Source of the DNA: SIG299 sp964544055
GTDB taxonomy: Bacteria > Bacillota > Clostridia > Lachnospirales > Lachnospiraceae
NCBI GenBank assembly: GCA_964544055.1
Contig: CAZJAA010000003.1
Span: 1 to 64,000, forward strand
DNA length: 64,000 nt
Direction of reading: 5' to 3'
Below, piece after piece: positions 9,668-17,513 of this stretch. The notes below the pieces were generated by a model. It was not told the DNA's origin and searched no databases. It saw only the letters and a list, made by a program, of their open reading frames with translations. How positions within the stretch are numbered: position 1 is the first letter of the stretch; every line of letters begins with the position of its first letter. The position numbers were made by a program, and so were the translations under genes.

Positions 9668-10098
9668 GATGTCAGTTCCCTCCGTATGCAGTCTGTTATG
9701 TTATCCAAAAGGACAATCAGCTCTTCTTCCTTCTCCGGTGTCACCAGTTCCGTAATCACTGCATCCGAGACACTTAAGCGCTCTTTCAGCTGCTTTGCCG
9801 TTTCTTCTCCCTTTTCCGTCAGATACAGCTTGGAATGACGCTTATCGCAGTCATCCGTTTCTTTGCGCAAATAGCCTTCCTCCAGCATGCTTTTTACCGT
9901 CTGGTTTACCGCCGACGTGGTCACATCCGCAAATTCTGCAATAGTCCGCTGACTTGCCCCCGGATTTCGGTGTAAAAAAGAAATAATCAGCCGATAAGAT
10001 TCCGGAATACCAATCGCATGCGCCACTTCCTTGACATGTGCATTCCAGGCTCGTTTCGTCCGGGACAGCGCCATCATCAGCGTTCGCTTTCGTTCCAT
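9661..10098 (-). CDS. MarR family transcriptional regulator
   Basis: A 145-residue protein of normal MarR length with a winged helix in the centre: the recognition region is TIAEFADVTTSAVNQTVKSMLEEGYL and the wing includes DDCDKRHSKLYLTEKG. It heads the operon with two ABC exporter halves and is probably a ligand-responsive repressor of them. A perfect 22-bp palindrome overlaps its own -10 box, which fits autoregulation. The AAGGAAGG ribosome site is six bases from the ATG. Confidence 0.92.
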   Translation of the reverse strand: MERKRTLMMALSRTKRAWNAHVKEVAHAIGIPESYRLIISFLHRNPGASQRTIAEFADVTTSAVNQTVKSMLEEGYLRKETDDCDKRHSKLYLTEKGEETAKQLKERLSVSDAVITELVTPEKEEELIVLLDNITDCIRRELTSC

Positions 10099-10139
10099 GA
10101 GCTACCTTCCTTTCTGAAATCAGTAACTATTAAGTAATC

Positions 10140-10186
10140 AATAATTAAGTTCTTAATTATTATAATAAAAAAAGAAGAAATGTCAA
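10140..10186 (-). promoter_or_regulatory. marR-ABC operon promoter with overlapping palindromic operator
   Basis: On the minus strand TTGACA (10181-10186) is separated by 16 bp from TATAAT (10159-10164). A perfect inverted repeat, 10-bp arms AATAATTAAG around TT (10140-10161), overlaps the -10 box. The placement is what a MarR autorepressor operator would have. The boxes are seen directly; binding is inferred. Confidence 0.72.
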
Positions 10187-10235
10187 GGGGAAAGTCGGTT
10201 TCCTCCTCTTCCTTTCTTCTTTCAATCCTTTTACC

Positions 10236-10715
10236 CTATTTATGATACGGTTCACCCATCATAATACGGTAGCTTCTGTAAATCTGCTCCAGCAGCACGA
10301 CACGCATCAGCTGATGCGGAAACGTCATTTTGGAAAAACTAAGCAGATAATCCGCACGCTTGTTCACACATTCTGCAAGCCCCAGGGAACCCCCAATGAC
10401 AAACATAATATGACTTGTGCTGCGCACACCAAGCTCATTTATTTTTTCAGAAAGTTCTTCACTTGTGAGCTGCCGCCCTAAAATAGCAAGCACGCAGACA
10501 TAGGCATCCTCCGGAATATATTTCATCAGACGCTCTGCTTCCTTCTGCTTTATCTGTTCTTCCAATGCGGCAGACGCACCATCCGGTGTTTTTTCGTCTG
10601 CCACTTCAATAATTTCCAACTTGCAATAACGGCTAAGTCGTTTGGAATACTCTTCAATGGCACCGGTAAAATATTTTTCTTTTATTTTTCCTACACACAA
10701 AACTGTAATTTTCAC
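10236..10715 (-). CDS. rlmH: 23S rRNA pseudouridine-1915 N3-methyltransferase RlmH
   Basis: A 159-residue SPOUT-class methyltransferase, the usual RlmH length. The C-terminal knot carries FVIGGSLGL and the ending FPHQLMRVVLLEQIYRSYRIMMGEPYHK is the family signature. It methylates pseudouridine 1915 in helix 69 of 23S rRNA using SAM, acting as a homodimer on 70S ribosomes. The start chosen is GTG, with GAGG six bases upstream; an in-frame ATG at 10727 has no spaced ribosome site, and a longer frame to 10793 would add residues unlike the family. Confidence 0.95.
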   Translation of the reverse strand: MKITVLCVGKIKEKYFTGAIEEYSKRLSRYCKLEIIEVADEKTPDGASAALEEQIKQKEAERLMKYIPEDAYVCVLAILGRQLTSEELSEKINELGVRSTSHIMFVIGGSLGLAECVNKRADYLLSFSKMTFPHQLMRVVLLEQIYRSYRIMMGEPYHK

Positions 10716-10968
10716 ACTTATCCTCATTTCTGAGCGACTTCGTCGCAAGTCATGGCGACAAGAAATTTGCGCAGGCGGTTTCTTGTCTGCCATCAGGGAC
10801 TATTTGTTTTCATTCAGAAACAAATAAAACGTGTTTCTGAAATATATTTTATTACAGGAGTGCACATCTTTCAAGAAAGATTTCTTGAAGTCTATCTTTT
10901 TCCGTTTCGAGTTTTCCAGCATAACAAATAATTCCACACAGAACGGACTTTTCTCTTTTCTGCCATTC

Positions 10969-12303
10969 TTAAACAATACCCTGTGCTAACATCGCATCTG
11001 CCACTTTTTCAAAGCCTGCAATGTTCGCTCCCACAACGTAATTTCCTTTTGCCCCATAGCGTTCTGCCGCATCTACCATATTGTGACAGATATTTACCAT
11101 AATGTCCTTTAATTTTGCATCCACTTCATGGAATGACCAGCTTAACCGCTCGCTGTTTTGCGACATTTCCAGGGCAGATGTCGCAACGCCTCCTGCGTTT
11201 GCTGCTTTTCCGGGTGCAAACAGAACTCCGTTTTTCTGAAGATATTCTGTTGCTTCCAGCGTTGTTGGCATATTGGCACCTTCGCAGACTGCAAGGCAGC
11301 CGTTTGCCACCAGCTGTTTTGCGTCCTCCAGCGTCAGCTCATTCTGTGTGGCACATGGCAGTGCAATCTCTGCCTTCACACTCCATACGCCACGCCCTTC
11401 CTTGTATTCCGAAGCCGGACGATATTTTTTATACTCTGTCAGACGGGCTCTGTTTACTTCCTTGATTTCTTTTAAAGTAGCAACATCAATTCCTTCTGGA
11501 TCATAGATCCAGCCTGTGGAATCACTGGCGGTAACCACCTTTGCTCCCAGCTGCTGTGCTTTTTCAATCGCATAAATCGCCACATTTCCGGCACCGGAAA
11601 CAGCAATTGTTTTTCCTTCCAGCGCAATATCGTTTAAACGTAAAAGCTCCTGCGTCAGATATAACAAACCATACCCGGTTGCTTCTGTTCTTGCCAGAGA
11701 ACCGCCATAGCTTAATCCTTTTCCGGTCAGAACGCCCTCGTATACTTCCCGGATTCTCTTATATTGTCCAAACATATATCCAATTTCTCTTGCCCCGGTT
11801 CCAATATCGCCAGCCGGAACGTCGGTGTTTGCACCAATATGCTTGCAAAGCTCAGTCATAAAGCTCTGGCAGAATGCCATTACTTCCCGGTCAGACTTGC
11901 CCTTTGGATTGAAATCCGAGCCACCCTTTCCTCCACCAATGGAAAGTCCGGTTAAGGAATTTTTGAAAATCTGCTCAAAACCTAAAAATTTAATAATTCC
12001 AAGATTTACCGAAGGATGCAGGCGCAAACCACCTTTATATGGGCCAATGGCACTGTTGAACTGCACACGGTAGCCTGTGTTGACCTGAACCTGACCCTTA
12101 TCATCTACCCACGGCACTCTGAACTTAATCTGTCGCTCCGGATTTACCAGACGTTCCAACAACGCTTCTTTTCTGTACTTTTCCTCATTTGCATCAATAA
12201 CTACCCGCAAGGATTCCAGCACCTCCCTGACTGCCTGATGAAATTCCGGTTCTGCCGGGTTCTGCTGTATTACCTTCTCAATTACTTCGTCCACATATGA
12301 CAT
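10969..12303 (-). CDS. gdhA: Glutamate dehydrogenase
   Basis: The 444-residue protein has the hexameric GDH architecture: substrate-binding domain with GGGKGGSDFNPKGKSD (catalytic Lys) and DVPAGDIGTGAREIGYM, then a Rossmann domain with the dinucleotide motif SGAGNVAIYA, and the C-terminal ANAGGVATSALEMSQNS. It interconverts glutamate with 2-oxoglutarate and ammonia. Length and motifs are those of the bacterial, usually NADP-dependent, form. The ATG follows GGAGG by eight bases. It is divergent from glnA, and its leader carries a terminator that may be controlled by the ANTAR protein encoded beyond glnA. Confidence 0.95.
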   Translation of the reverse strand: MSYVDEVIEKVIQQNPAEPEFHQAVREVLESLRVVIDANEEKYRKEALLERLVNPERQIKFRVPWVDDKGQVQVNTGYRVQFNSAIGPYKGGLRLHPSVNLGIIKFLGFEQIFKNSLTGLSIGGGKGGSDFNPKGKSDREVMAFCQSFMTELCKHIGANTDVPAGDIGTGAREIGYMFGQYKRIREVYEGVLTGKGLSYGGSLARTEATGYGLLYLTQELLRLNDIALEGKTIAVSGAGNVAIYAIEKAQQLGAKVVTASDSTGWIYDPEGIDVATLKEIKEVNRARLTEYKKYRPASEYKEGRGVWSVKAEIALPCATQNELTLEDAKQLVANGCLAVCEGANMPTTLEATEYLQKNGVLFAPGKAANAGGVATSALEMSQNSERLSWSFHEVDAKLKDIMVNICHNMVDAAERYGAKGNYVVGANIAGFEKVADAMLAQGIV

Positions 12304-12371
12304 TGTTTTGTCCTCCTTTGGTTTCTGCACATTTCATGCCGGTTCTTCTGCATATTTTCTTAAAACACAAA

Positions 12372-12420
12372 AAAGGCAATGGTATACCAAGGGAATTTCC
12401 TCAAAGACACCATTGCCTTT
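12372..12420 (-). promoter_or_regulatory. gdhA leader terminator with an alternative ANTAR-type hairpin
   Basis: In the gdhA 5' leader a 12-bp perfect stem (12409-12420 with 12372-12383) is followed by a U-run, so it should stop transcription before gdhA. The upstream arm can instead form a small hairpin, AAAGGC / GUCUUU, with loop AAUGGU: a hexaloop with A at position 1 and G at position 4, as ANTAR proteins recognise. A second small hairpin directly after it (GAGG / CCUU) has hexaloop AAAUUC, which has A1 but lacks G4. The two folds exclude each other, as expected for antitermination. Confidence 0.65.
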
Positions 12421-12429
12421 ATGGTTGGA

Positions 12430-12458
12430 ATCATACACCGTAGAAAATAAATTGTCAA
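12430..12458 (-). promoter_or_regulatory. gdhA promoter
   Basis: TTGACA (12453-12458) and TATGAT (12430-12435) on the minus strand are separated by 17 bp. Transcription would start just upstream of the leader terminator hairpin. Confidence 0.78.
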
Positions 12459-12478
12459 TCCCTTTTTTTATTTTTATA

Positions 12479-12507
12479 TTGACAATTCACCTATTTTGCG
12501 GTAAAAA
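12479..12507 (+). promoter_or_regulatory. Probable glnA promoter
   Basis: TTGACA at 12479-12484 is followed after 17 bp by a weak -10, TAAAAA (12502-12507). The position ahead of a leader terminator and glnA supports it; the poor -10 lowers confidence. Confidence 0.45.
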
Positions 12508-12517
12508 TAAGTCAGGT

Positions 12518-12564
12518 AAGCAAAGGCGTTGCTTTGAAAATCAATGCTTTTGCTTTTAGTTTTT
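12518..12564 (+). terminator. Leader terminator upstream of glnA
   Basis: A 14-bp stem (12518-12531 with 12542-12555) with two G-U pairs is followed by a T-rich run, and lies between the presumed promoter and the glnA ATG at 12585. It therefore looks like an attenuator rather than a gene-end terminator. An alternative small hairpin (CAAAG/CUUUG with a six-base loop) overlaps its left arm, but its loop does not have the A1/G4 pattern, so ANTAR control is possible but unproven here. Confidence 0.6.
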
Positions 12565-12584
12565 TAAGAAAGGCAGGTTGCAAT

Positions 12585-13796
12585 ATGAAGTATTCCAAAC
12601 AAGAAGTAATCCAATATGTAATGGAGGAGGACGTAAAATTTATCCGTCTTGCTTTCTGTGATGTATTCGGCAGGCAGAAAAACATATCCATTATGCCCTC
12701 CGAGCTTTTGCGAGCTTTTGACTATGGGATTGCCTTTGATGCTTCTGCCATTACCGGTTTTGGTGACGAAACCCACTCCGATTTACTACTGCATCCGGAT
12801 GCTGATACGCTCACCATTCTGCCATGGCGTCCGGAACACGGAAAGGTAGTCCGTATGTTCTGCAGTATTTCCTATCCGGATCAAACTCCCTACGAATGTG
12901 ACTCGCGTTCCATCTTAAAAAAGGCCATCAAAGAAGCGACCAACGCCGGCTGTCAGTTTTTCTTCGGTGCCGAACAGGAATTTTACCTGTTTCAGTTAAA
13001 TGAAGCCGGAGAAGCCACCAAAGAACCTTATGATTATGCAGGCTATATGGATATTGCACCGGATGATAAGGGAGAAAACATCCGTCGCGAAATCTGTCTT
13101 ACGCTGGAACAGATGGGAATCTGTCCGGAAAGCTCCTACCACAAGGAAGGACCGGGACAGAACGAAATTGATTTCCGCTACTCCGATCCTCTAACTGCCG
13201 CAGACAATGCAATAACCTTTCAGACCGTTGTAAAAACAGTTGCACAGCGAAACGGACTTTTTGCCGATTTTAGCGCAAAGCCGCTTTCTGACAAACCAGG
13301 AAATGGTTTCCACATCAATATTTCTGTAAAATCAGATGCGTTTACAGATACTATGGATGGCACAATGGCTGGCATTTTAAAACATGTTGCCGAAATGACC
13401 GTTTTCTTAAATCCGACCGCAAACTCCTATCTTCGTCTTGGAAGCCATAAGGCCCCACAGTACATTTCCTGGTCCGGCGAAAACCGTTCCCAGCTTATCC
13501 GTGTGCCTGCCACTGCTTCCGGCTACCGCCGTGCCGAGCTCCGTTCTCCGGATCCTTCCGCAAATCCTTATCTTGCTTTTGCTTTGCTGATTTATGCCGG
13601 TCTGGATGGTATCCAAAACAAAACGAAGCTTCCTGCCCCAGCTGACATCAATTTTTATAAAGCGGACGCTTCTGTACTTTCCGGTTTTCAAAGGCTTCCG
13701 GGGGACTTAACCTCTGCACGCCTGCTTGCTTCCGGCAGTACTTTTATCAAAGAATACATTCCTGCAGCTATCTCAGACATTTACTGCATCAGATAA
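12585..13796 (+). CDS. glnA: Glutamine synthetase type I (short form)
   Basis: A 403-residue glutamine synthetase, shorter than the ~443 residues of the Bacillus type. Active-site motifs are present in order: GAEQEFYLF (metal/ATP Glu), EGPGQNEIDFRY, NGFHINIS, NPTANSYLRLG, and the C-terminal RAELRSPDPSANPYLAFALLIYAG. It makes glutamine from glutamate, ammonia and ATP. The in-frame extension upstream of 12585 runs through the leader terminator and is not coding. The ANTAR regulator gene follows after 25 bp, so the two are probably cotranscribed. Confidence 0.93.
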   Translation: MKYSKQEVIQYVMEEDVKFIRLAFCDVFGRQKNISIMPSELLRAFDYGIAFDASAITGFGDETHSDLLLHPDADTLTILPWRPEHGKVVRMFCSISYPDQTPYECDSRSILKKAIKEATNAGCQFFFGAEQEFYLFQLNEAGEATKEPYDYAGYMDIAPDDKGENIRREICLTLEQMGICPESSYHKEGPGQNEIDFRYSDPLTAADNAITFQTVVKTVAQRNGLFADFSAKPLSDKPGNGFHINISVKSDAFTDTMDGTMAGILKHVAEMTVFLNPTANSYLRLGSHKAPQYISWSGENRSQLIRVPATASGYRRAELRSPDPSANPYLAFALLIYAGLDGIQNKTKLPAPADINFYKADASVLSGFQRLPGDLTSARLLASGSTFIKEYIPAAISDIYCIR

Positions 13797-13821
13797 TACC
13801 GACAAAAAGGAGGGGCAAACC

Positions 13822-14406
13822 ATGAGTTTAAAAAAACATGTATACAGCATACTCATTGTATCTGCTACAGACAGTTTTACCTCTGCCCTTACCGAGTTAC
13901 TTTCGGAAACACGATATGCACCTGTAGAAACTGTCTGCAGCGTCAGTGCTGCCAGACGGACTCTGGCAGAAAAAGAATATGATTTTGTTGTTATCAATAC
14001 TCCTTTGCCGGATGACCTCGGAACACGTCTTGCCATTGATATCAGCACAACAAAACAGACTGTCGTGTTAATTCTTGTAAAAAACGATTTGCACGCCGAC
14101 ATTCATTATAAGGTGGCGGAATATGGTGTTTTCACACTTCCGAAACCAACACCAAAACCAACGCTTGTGCAGGCTCTTAACTGGATGGAAAGTGCCAGAG
14201 AACGTTTGCGGCAGTTTGAGAAAAAGACATTATCCTTGGAAGAAAAAATGGCTGAAATTCGTCTGGTGAACCATGCAAAATGGCTTTTAATTAATAAACT
14301 TAACATGGTAGAAGCCGACGCCCATCACTACATTGAAAAACAAGCGATGGATTGCTGCCTGCCTAAAAAAATCATTGCAGAAGACATTATCCGAACTTAT
14401 TCTTAA
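13822..14406 (+). CDS. ANTAR-domain response regulator (RNA-binding antiterminator)
   Basis: A 194-residue protein with an N-terminal receiver-like domain (residues ~8-125) and, after a coiled-coil linker, a C-terminal ANTAR three-helix domain (about 136-194, including KWLLINKLNMVEADAHHYIEKQAMD). ANTAR domains bind paired hexaloop hairpins and prevent terminators from forming. The receiver lacks the usual Asp-Asp acidic pocket and the phosphoacceptor is not obvious (VINTPLPDD at about 56-64), so control may not depend on phosphorylation. No histidine kinase is adjacent. The likely targets are the leader terminators of gdhA and perhaps glnA. Confidence 0.85.
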   Translation: MSLKKHVYSILIVSATDSFTSALTELLSETRYAPVETVCSVSAARRTLAEKEYDFVVINTPLPDDLGTRLAIDISTTKQTVVLILVKNDLHADIHYKVAEYGVFTLPKPTPKPTLVQALNWMESARERLRQFEKKTLSLEEKMAEIRLVNHAKWLLINKLNMVEADAHHYIEKQAMDCCLPKKIIAEDIIRTYS

Positions 14407-14414
14407 GTCTAAAA

Positions 14415-14454
14415 AAAGAGCGGAACCGGACGATATCCCGGCTTTCCGCTCTTT
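14415..14454. terminator. Bidirectional terminator between the ANTAR gene and the CorC-like gene
   Basis: An 11-bp stem (14415-14425 with 14444-14454) with an inner CCGG/CCGG pairing lies between convergent genes. It has A- and T-runs on its flanks, so it can serve both. Confidence 0.85.
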
Positions 14455-14458
14455 CCTG

Positions 14459-15811
14459 TTATAGTTGTTCTTCATCTTTTTCTTCCGGTACTTCTTTTGG
14501 AAGAAGTGTTACTCTTGCAAGGGCAATCATTTTATTCTTTACTTCTACAATGTCAAACCGACAGCCTTTATATTCCATGGAAAATTGTTCATTTTCTGAC
14601 GGAATATATCCTAGCTCCGTTACCATAAGACCGTTGACCGTATCACATTCCTCATCCGTCATATCCATTTCCAAAACCTCGGATAAATCCTCCAAAGAGG
14701 TAACTCCTTTCACCAGATAAACAGATTCTGTTTCGGCAATAATATCTTCTTCCTCACTGTCATATTCGTCCTGAATATCCCCGACAATTTCCTCTAAAAT
14801 ATCTTCTAACGTAATCAGACCTGCCGTCTGTCCGTATTCATCAATGGCAAATGCCATGTGAATTTTCTTAGTCTGCATATTATGGAACAGTACATCAATG
14901 CTCTGGGTGTCCGGCACAAAGTATGGTTTTCTTGTAATGCTGCGTACCTTGCGCTGCTTCATTTTCTCGGCACTGCCCGATACAAATACCTTGAGCACAT
15001 CTTTCAGATGAACAATTCCGGTAATGTTTTCTACCGATTCTTCATATACCGGAAATCTGGAATACGCCGCATTCAGCATAAACTTCATTGCTTTGTCTAA
15101 TATCCAGTCTGCATCCACCGCAATCATATTTTTGCGATGTGTCATAATATCCTTGACCTCTTTATCATCAAACTCGAAGATGTTATGAATCATTTTTACT
15201 TCATCTGCCTCAAGAACTCCGCTTTCCTGCGCTTCTGCTACGGTTGAAATCAGTTCCTCTTCTGTCACCAGTTCTTCCAGCTCAGATGCCTTAATATGAA
15301 ACATCTTTAAAATTCCCATCGTGGCGGTTTCAATAACCCAGGCAACCGGTCCAAACAGTTTTACAAACAGATACAGCCATCCGGACAAGACAAAGGCTGT
15401 CCTTTCTGCCCGCTTGAATGCCAGCTTTTTAGGAAATTTGACTGAAAATAATTCTATCAGCATGATAAAAAGTAAGGCGGCAACCAAAAGAATTACTGCC
15501 GTCACCACATAAGATTTTTCTCCGAAAGAATCATGCAAAACCGTTTTTATGTGCGGAAGAAAACAGGTTACATATAGTACTGCCATTCCGGAAACAGACA
15601 ACAGCCTGAGCAGATCCGTTACTGTTATGTAACGGCGGTGGTGGTTCAACAGATATTGTACTTGTTTTACCGTTTTACCGCCTTCTTCCAGTCGTTTTTC
15701 TACCGCCGCATCGCTTAAATTTTCAAAAGCTGTTACCATTGCCTCTGTAACTGCATTAAAAATTATTAATGCAATCAGTCCTGTTACTCCACCTATGGGA
15801 ATACTGTCCAT
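14459..15811 (-). CDS. CNNM/CorC-type membrane protein (DUF21, paired CBS, CorC-HlyC domains)
   Basis: A 450-residue protein with an N-terminal DUF21 membrane domain (about residues 1-180, three to four TM helices), two CBS domains (about 200-325, including DIMTHRKNMIAVDAD and the IDEYGQTAGLITLEDILEEIVGDI signature) and a C-terminal CorC_HlyC domain. Family members are linked to Mg2+ (and Co2+) efflux or homeostasis; the hemolysin name is historical. The in-frame extension above 15811 overlaps mazF and lacks a ribosome site. The chosen ATG has GGAG 13 bases upstream, a long spacing caused by an A/T tract. Confidence 0.88.
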   Translation of the reverse strand: MDSIPIGGVTGLIALIIFNAVTEAMVTAFENLSDAAVEKRLEEGGKTVKQVQYLLNHHRRYITVTDLLRLLSVSGMAVLYVTCFLPHIKTVLHDSFGEKSYVVTAVILLVAALLFIMLIELFSVKFPKKLAFKRAERTAFVLSGWLYLFVKLFGPVAWVIETATMGILKMFHIKASELEELVTEEELISTVAEAQESGVLEADEVKMIHNIFEFDDKEVKDIMTHRKNMIAVDADWILDKAMKFMLNAAYSRFPVYEESVENITGIVHLKDVLKVFVSGSAEKMKQRKVRSITRKPYFVPDTQSIDVLFHNMQTKKIHMAFAIDEYGQTAGLITLEDILEEIVGDIQDEYDSEEEDIIAETESVYLVKGVTSLEDLSEVLEMDMTDEECDTVNGLMVTELGYIPSENEQFSMEYKGCRFDIVEVKNKMIALARVTLLPKEVPEEKDEEQL

Positions 15812-15848
15812 AAAAATTTTTTTTCTCCTTTTCGTAAAATATCCGGGA

Positions 15849-16193
15849 TTATGTATCCAGTGCAAAACTGATCCGCAATGCCTGATTCACACAAGACAAA
15901 ATCTCCTGATCGAGATGACATACTTTTTCCCGGAGTCTTGATTTATCAATCGTCCGAATCTGTTCTAATAATATCACAGAATCTTTTTCAATTCCATACC
16001 CTTTTGACAGTTCAATATGGGTTGGCAGCTTTGCTTTGTTCATCTTGCTTGTAATTGCTGCCACAATTACTGTAGGGCTGTGTCGGTTTCCTACATCATT
16101 CTGTACAATAAGCACCGGACGAATCCCCCCCTGTTCTGACCCAACCACAGGTCGTAAATCTGCGTAATAAATATCTCCTCTTCGAATAATCAC
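15849..16193 (-). CDS. MazF/NdoA-type mRNA interferase
   Basis: A 114-residue PemK/MazF-fold endoribonuclease, very close in length and sequence to the EndoA/NdoA group: MIIRRGDIYYADLRPVVGSEQGG at the N-terminus with the catalytic Arg and Gln region, and the HSPTVIVAAITSK core. It would cut mRNA at a short U-rich site. In Bacillus the gene sits directly downstream of alr, as here. In Bacillus an antitoxin gene lies between them; the 100 bp here have no recognisable MazE, so the antitoxin is missing, very diverged, or elsewhere. Confidence 0.92.
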   Translation of the reverse strand: MIIRRGDIYYADLRPVVGSEQGGIRPVLIVQNDVGNRHSPTVIVAAITSKMNKAKLPTHIELSKGYGIEKDSVILLEQIRTIDKSRLREKVCHLDQEILSCVNQALRISFALDT

Positions 16194-16292
16194 TGAAATA
16201 CCCTCTCCGTTTTTGGTTCTAGCAGCCTGCTGATGTTCCTAGTATTTCCTGCTTTTTCCTCACGTATTCTTTTTCTTTCAGTGTTTTATCCA

Positions 16293-17465
16293 TTATTCAC
16301 TCGGAAGATAACTCTTTATTTCGACAATTTTACCGTCTCTTGTATAAATTCGCGGCACTCGTTTACTGATATCACACACAACTTCATAATGGAATGAATT
16401 TCCGACAGTCGCTCCGATTTCCTCCGCAGAAATAAATTCCTCTCCGTCTTTTCCAAGCAAAGTTGCAATATCTCCCTGCTTTGCTTCCGGAATGTCCGTA
16501 ACATCCACCATGCACTGATCCATGCATACTCTTCCAAGAACAGGTGCCGACTTTCCGTGAATCAACACCCTTCCGCGGTTTGACAAGCCTCTTGGATATC
16601 CATCTCCATAACCGACGGACAACGTTGCTACCCTTGTTTCGCGTTCGGTAACGAAAGTTCCGCTGTATCCAATCCCTACGCCCACGGGCAACGTTTTAAT
16701 AAAGGATATATGGGTTTTTACCTCCATTGCCGGAGATACCGGCATCCGTTCCTTTGAAACTTCATCCGTTGGATACATACCATACATGGTTACGCCAAAA
16801 CGCACCATATCGAGGTCACCCTCTGGAATGTCAATGATTCCTGCACTGTTGCACACATGCCGGCAGGGAAGCTGAATTCCTTCTTCTTCCAGCGCACGGG
16901 CAAAGTCCATATATTTTTTTAACTGGTTTTTTGCAAAAGCTTTGTCTTCTTCATCCGCCTTAGAAAAATGGGTAAACATTCCATCAATTTCCACATTAGG
17001 AAGCAATGAAATTTTTTTTATATCCTCCAGGCTTTCCTTACAGCATAAGTAACCAATACGACTCATTCCGGTATCGAGCTTGATATGCACCTTTGCTGTT
17101 TTCTTCAGCTTTTTTGCGGCTTCATTGTAGTATTTTGCTGTTTCTGACTGGAATACTGCCATGATGATGTCATACCGTATGGCAAGTTCTGCCATTTCCG
17201 GTGCCGTATATCCCAATACCAGAACAGGCTTTGTAATTCCTGCCTTACGCAGTTCCACGCCTTCTTCCGGCATAGCAACCCCATAAGCATCTACTAAATC
17301 TTCTATTGCTTTTGCAACGGGTACCGCCCCATGACCGTAAGCATCCGCCTTTACCACTCCCATTAGTTTCGTTCCCGGAGCTAAAAGTGCTCTGCCCTTT
17401 TCTATATTATTCCGGATAGCATCCAACGAAACTGTTGCAAAAACACGAAAAAATTCTGGTTTCAA
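16293..17465 (-). CDS. alr: Alanine racemase
   Basis: A PLP-dependent fold-type III racemase of about 390 residues. MGVVKADAYGHGA holds the PLP lysine near the N-terminus of the barrel, and the second-base region GVGIGYSGTF and the C-terminal VGNSFHYEVVCDIS are typical. It makes D-alanine for peptidoglycan. The start is ambiguous: an ATG at 17489 has no ribosome site, while a TTG at 17465 has GAGG eight bases upstream and gives the usual family N-terminus, so the TTG is preferred. It lies in the conserved acpS-nnr-alr-mazF order. Confidence 0.93.
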   Translation of the reverse strand: MKPEFFRVFATVSLDAIRNNIEKGRALLAPGTKLMGVVKADAYGHGAVPVAKAIEDLVDAYGVAMPEEGVELRKAGITKPVLVLGYTAPEMAELAIRYDIIMAVFQSETAKYYNEAAKKLKKTAKVHIKLDTGMSRIGYLCCKESLEDIKKISLLPNVEIDGMFTHFSKADEEDKAFAKNQLKKYMDFARALEEEGIQLPCRHVCNSAGIIDIPEGDLDMVRFGVTMYGMYPTDEVSKERMPVSPAMEVKTHISFIKTLPVGVGIGYSGTFVTERETRVATLSVGYGDGYPRGLSNRGRVLIHGKSAPVLGRVCMDQCMVDVTDIPEAKQGDIATLLGKDGEEFISAEEIGATVGNSFHYEVVCDISKRVPRIYTRDGKIVEIKSYLPSE

Positions 17466-17513
17466 AATAAAATCCTCGTTTCTAAACATTATGAAAATTT
17501 TTGATTTAAGTAC

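Noticed and set aside
16219..16293. 24-codon frame between alr and mazF as a MazE antitoxin
   Set aside because: No ribosome site and no antitoxin-like sequence; too short.
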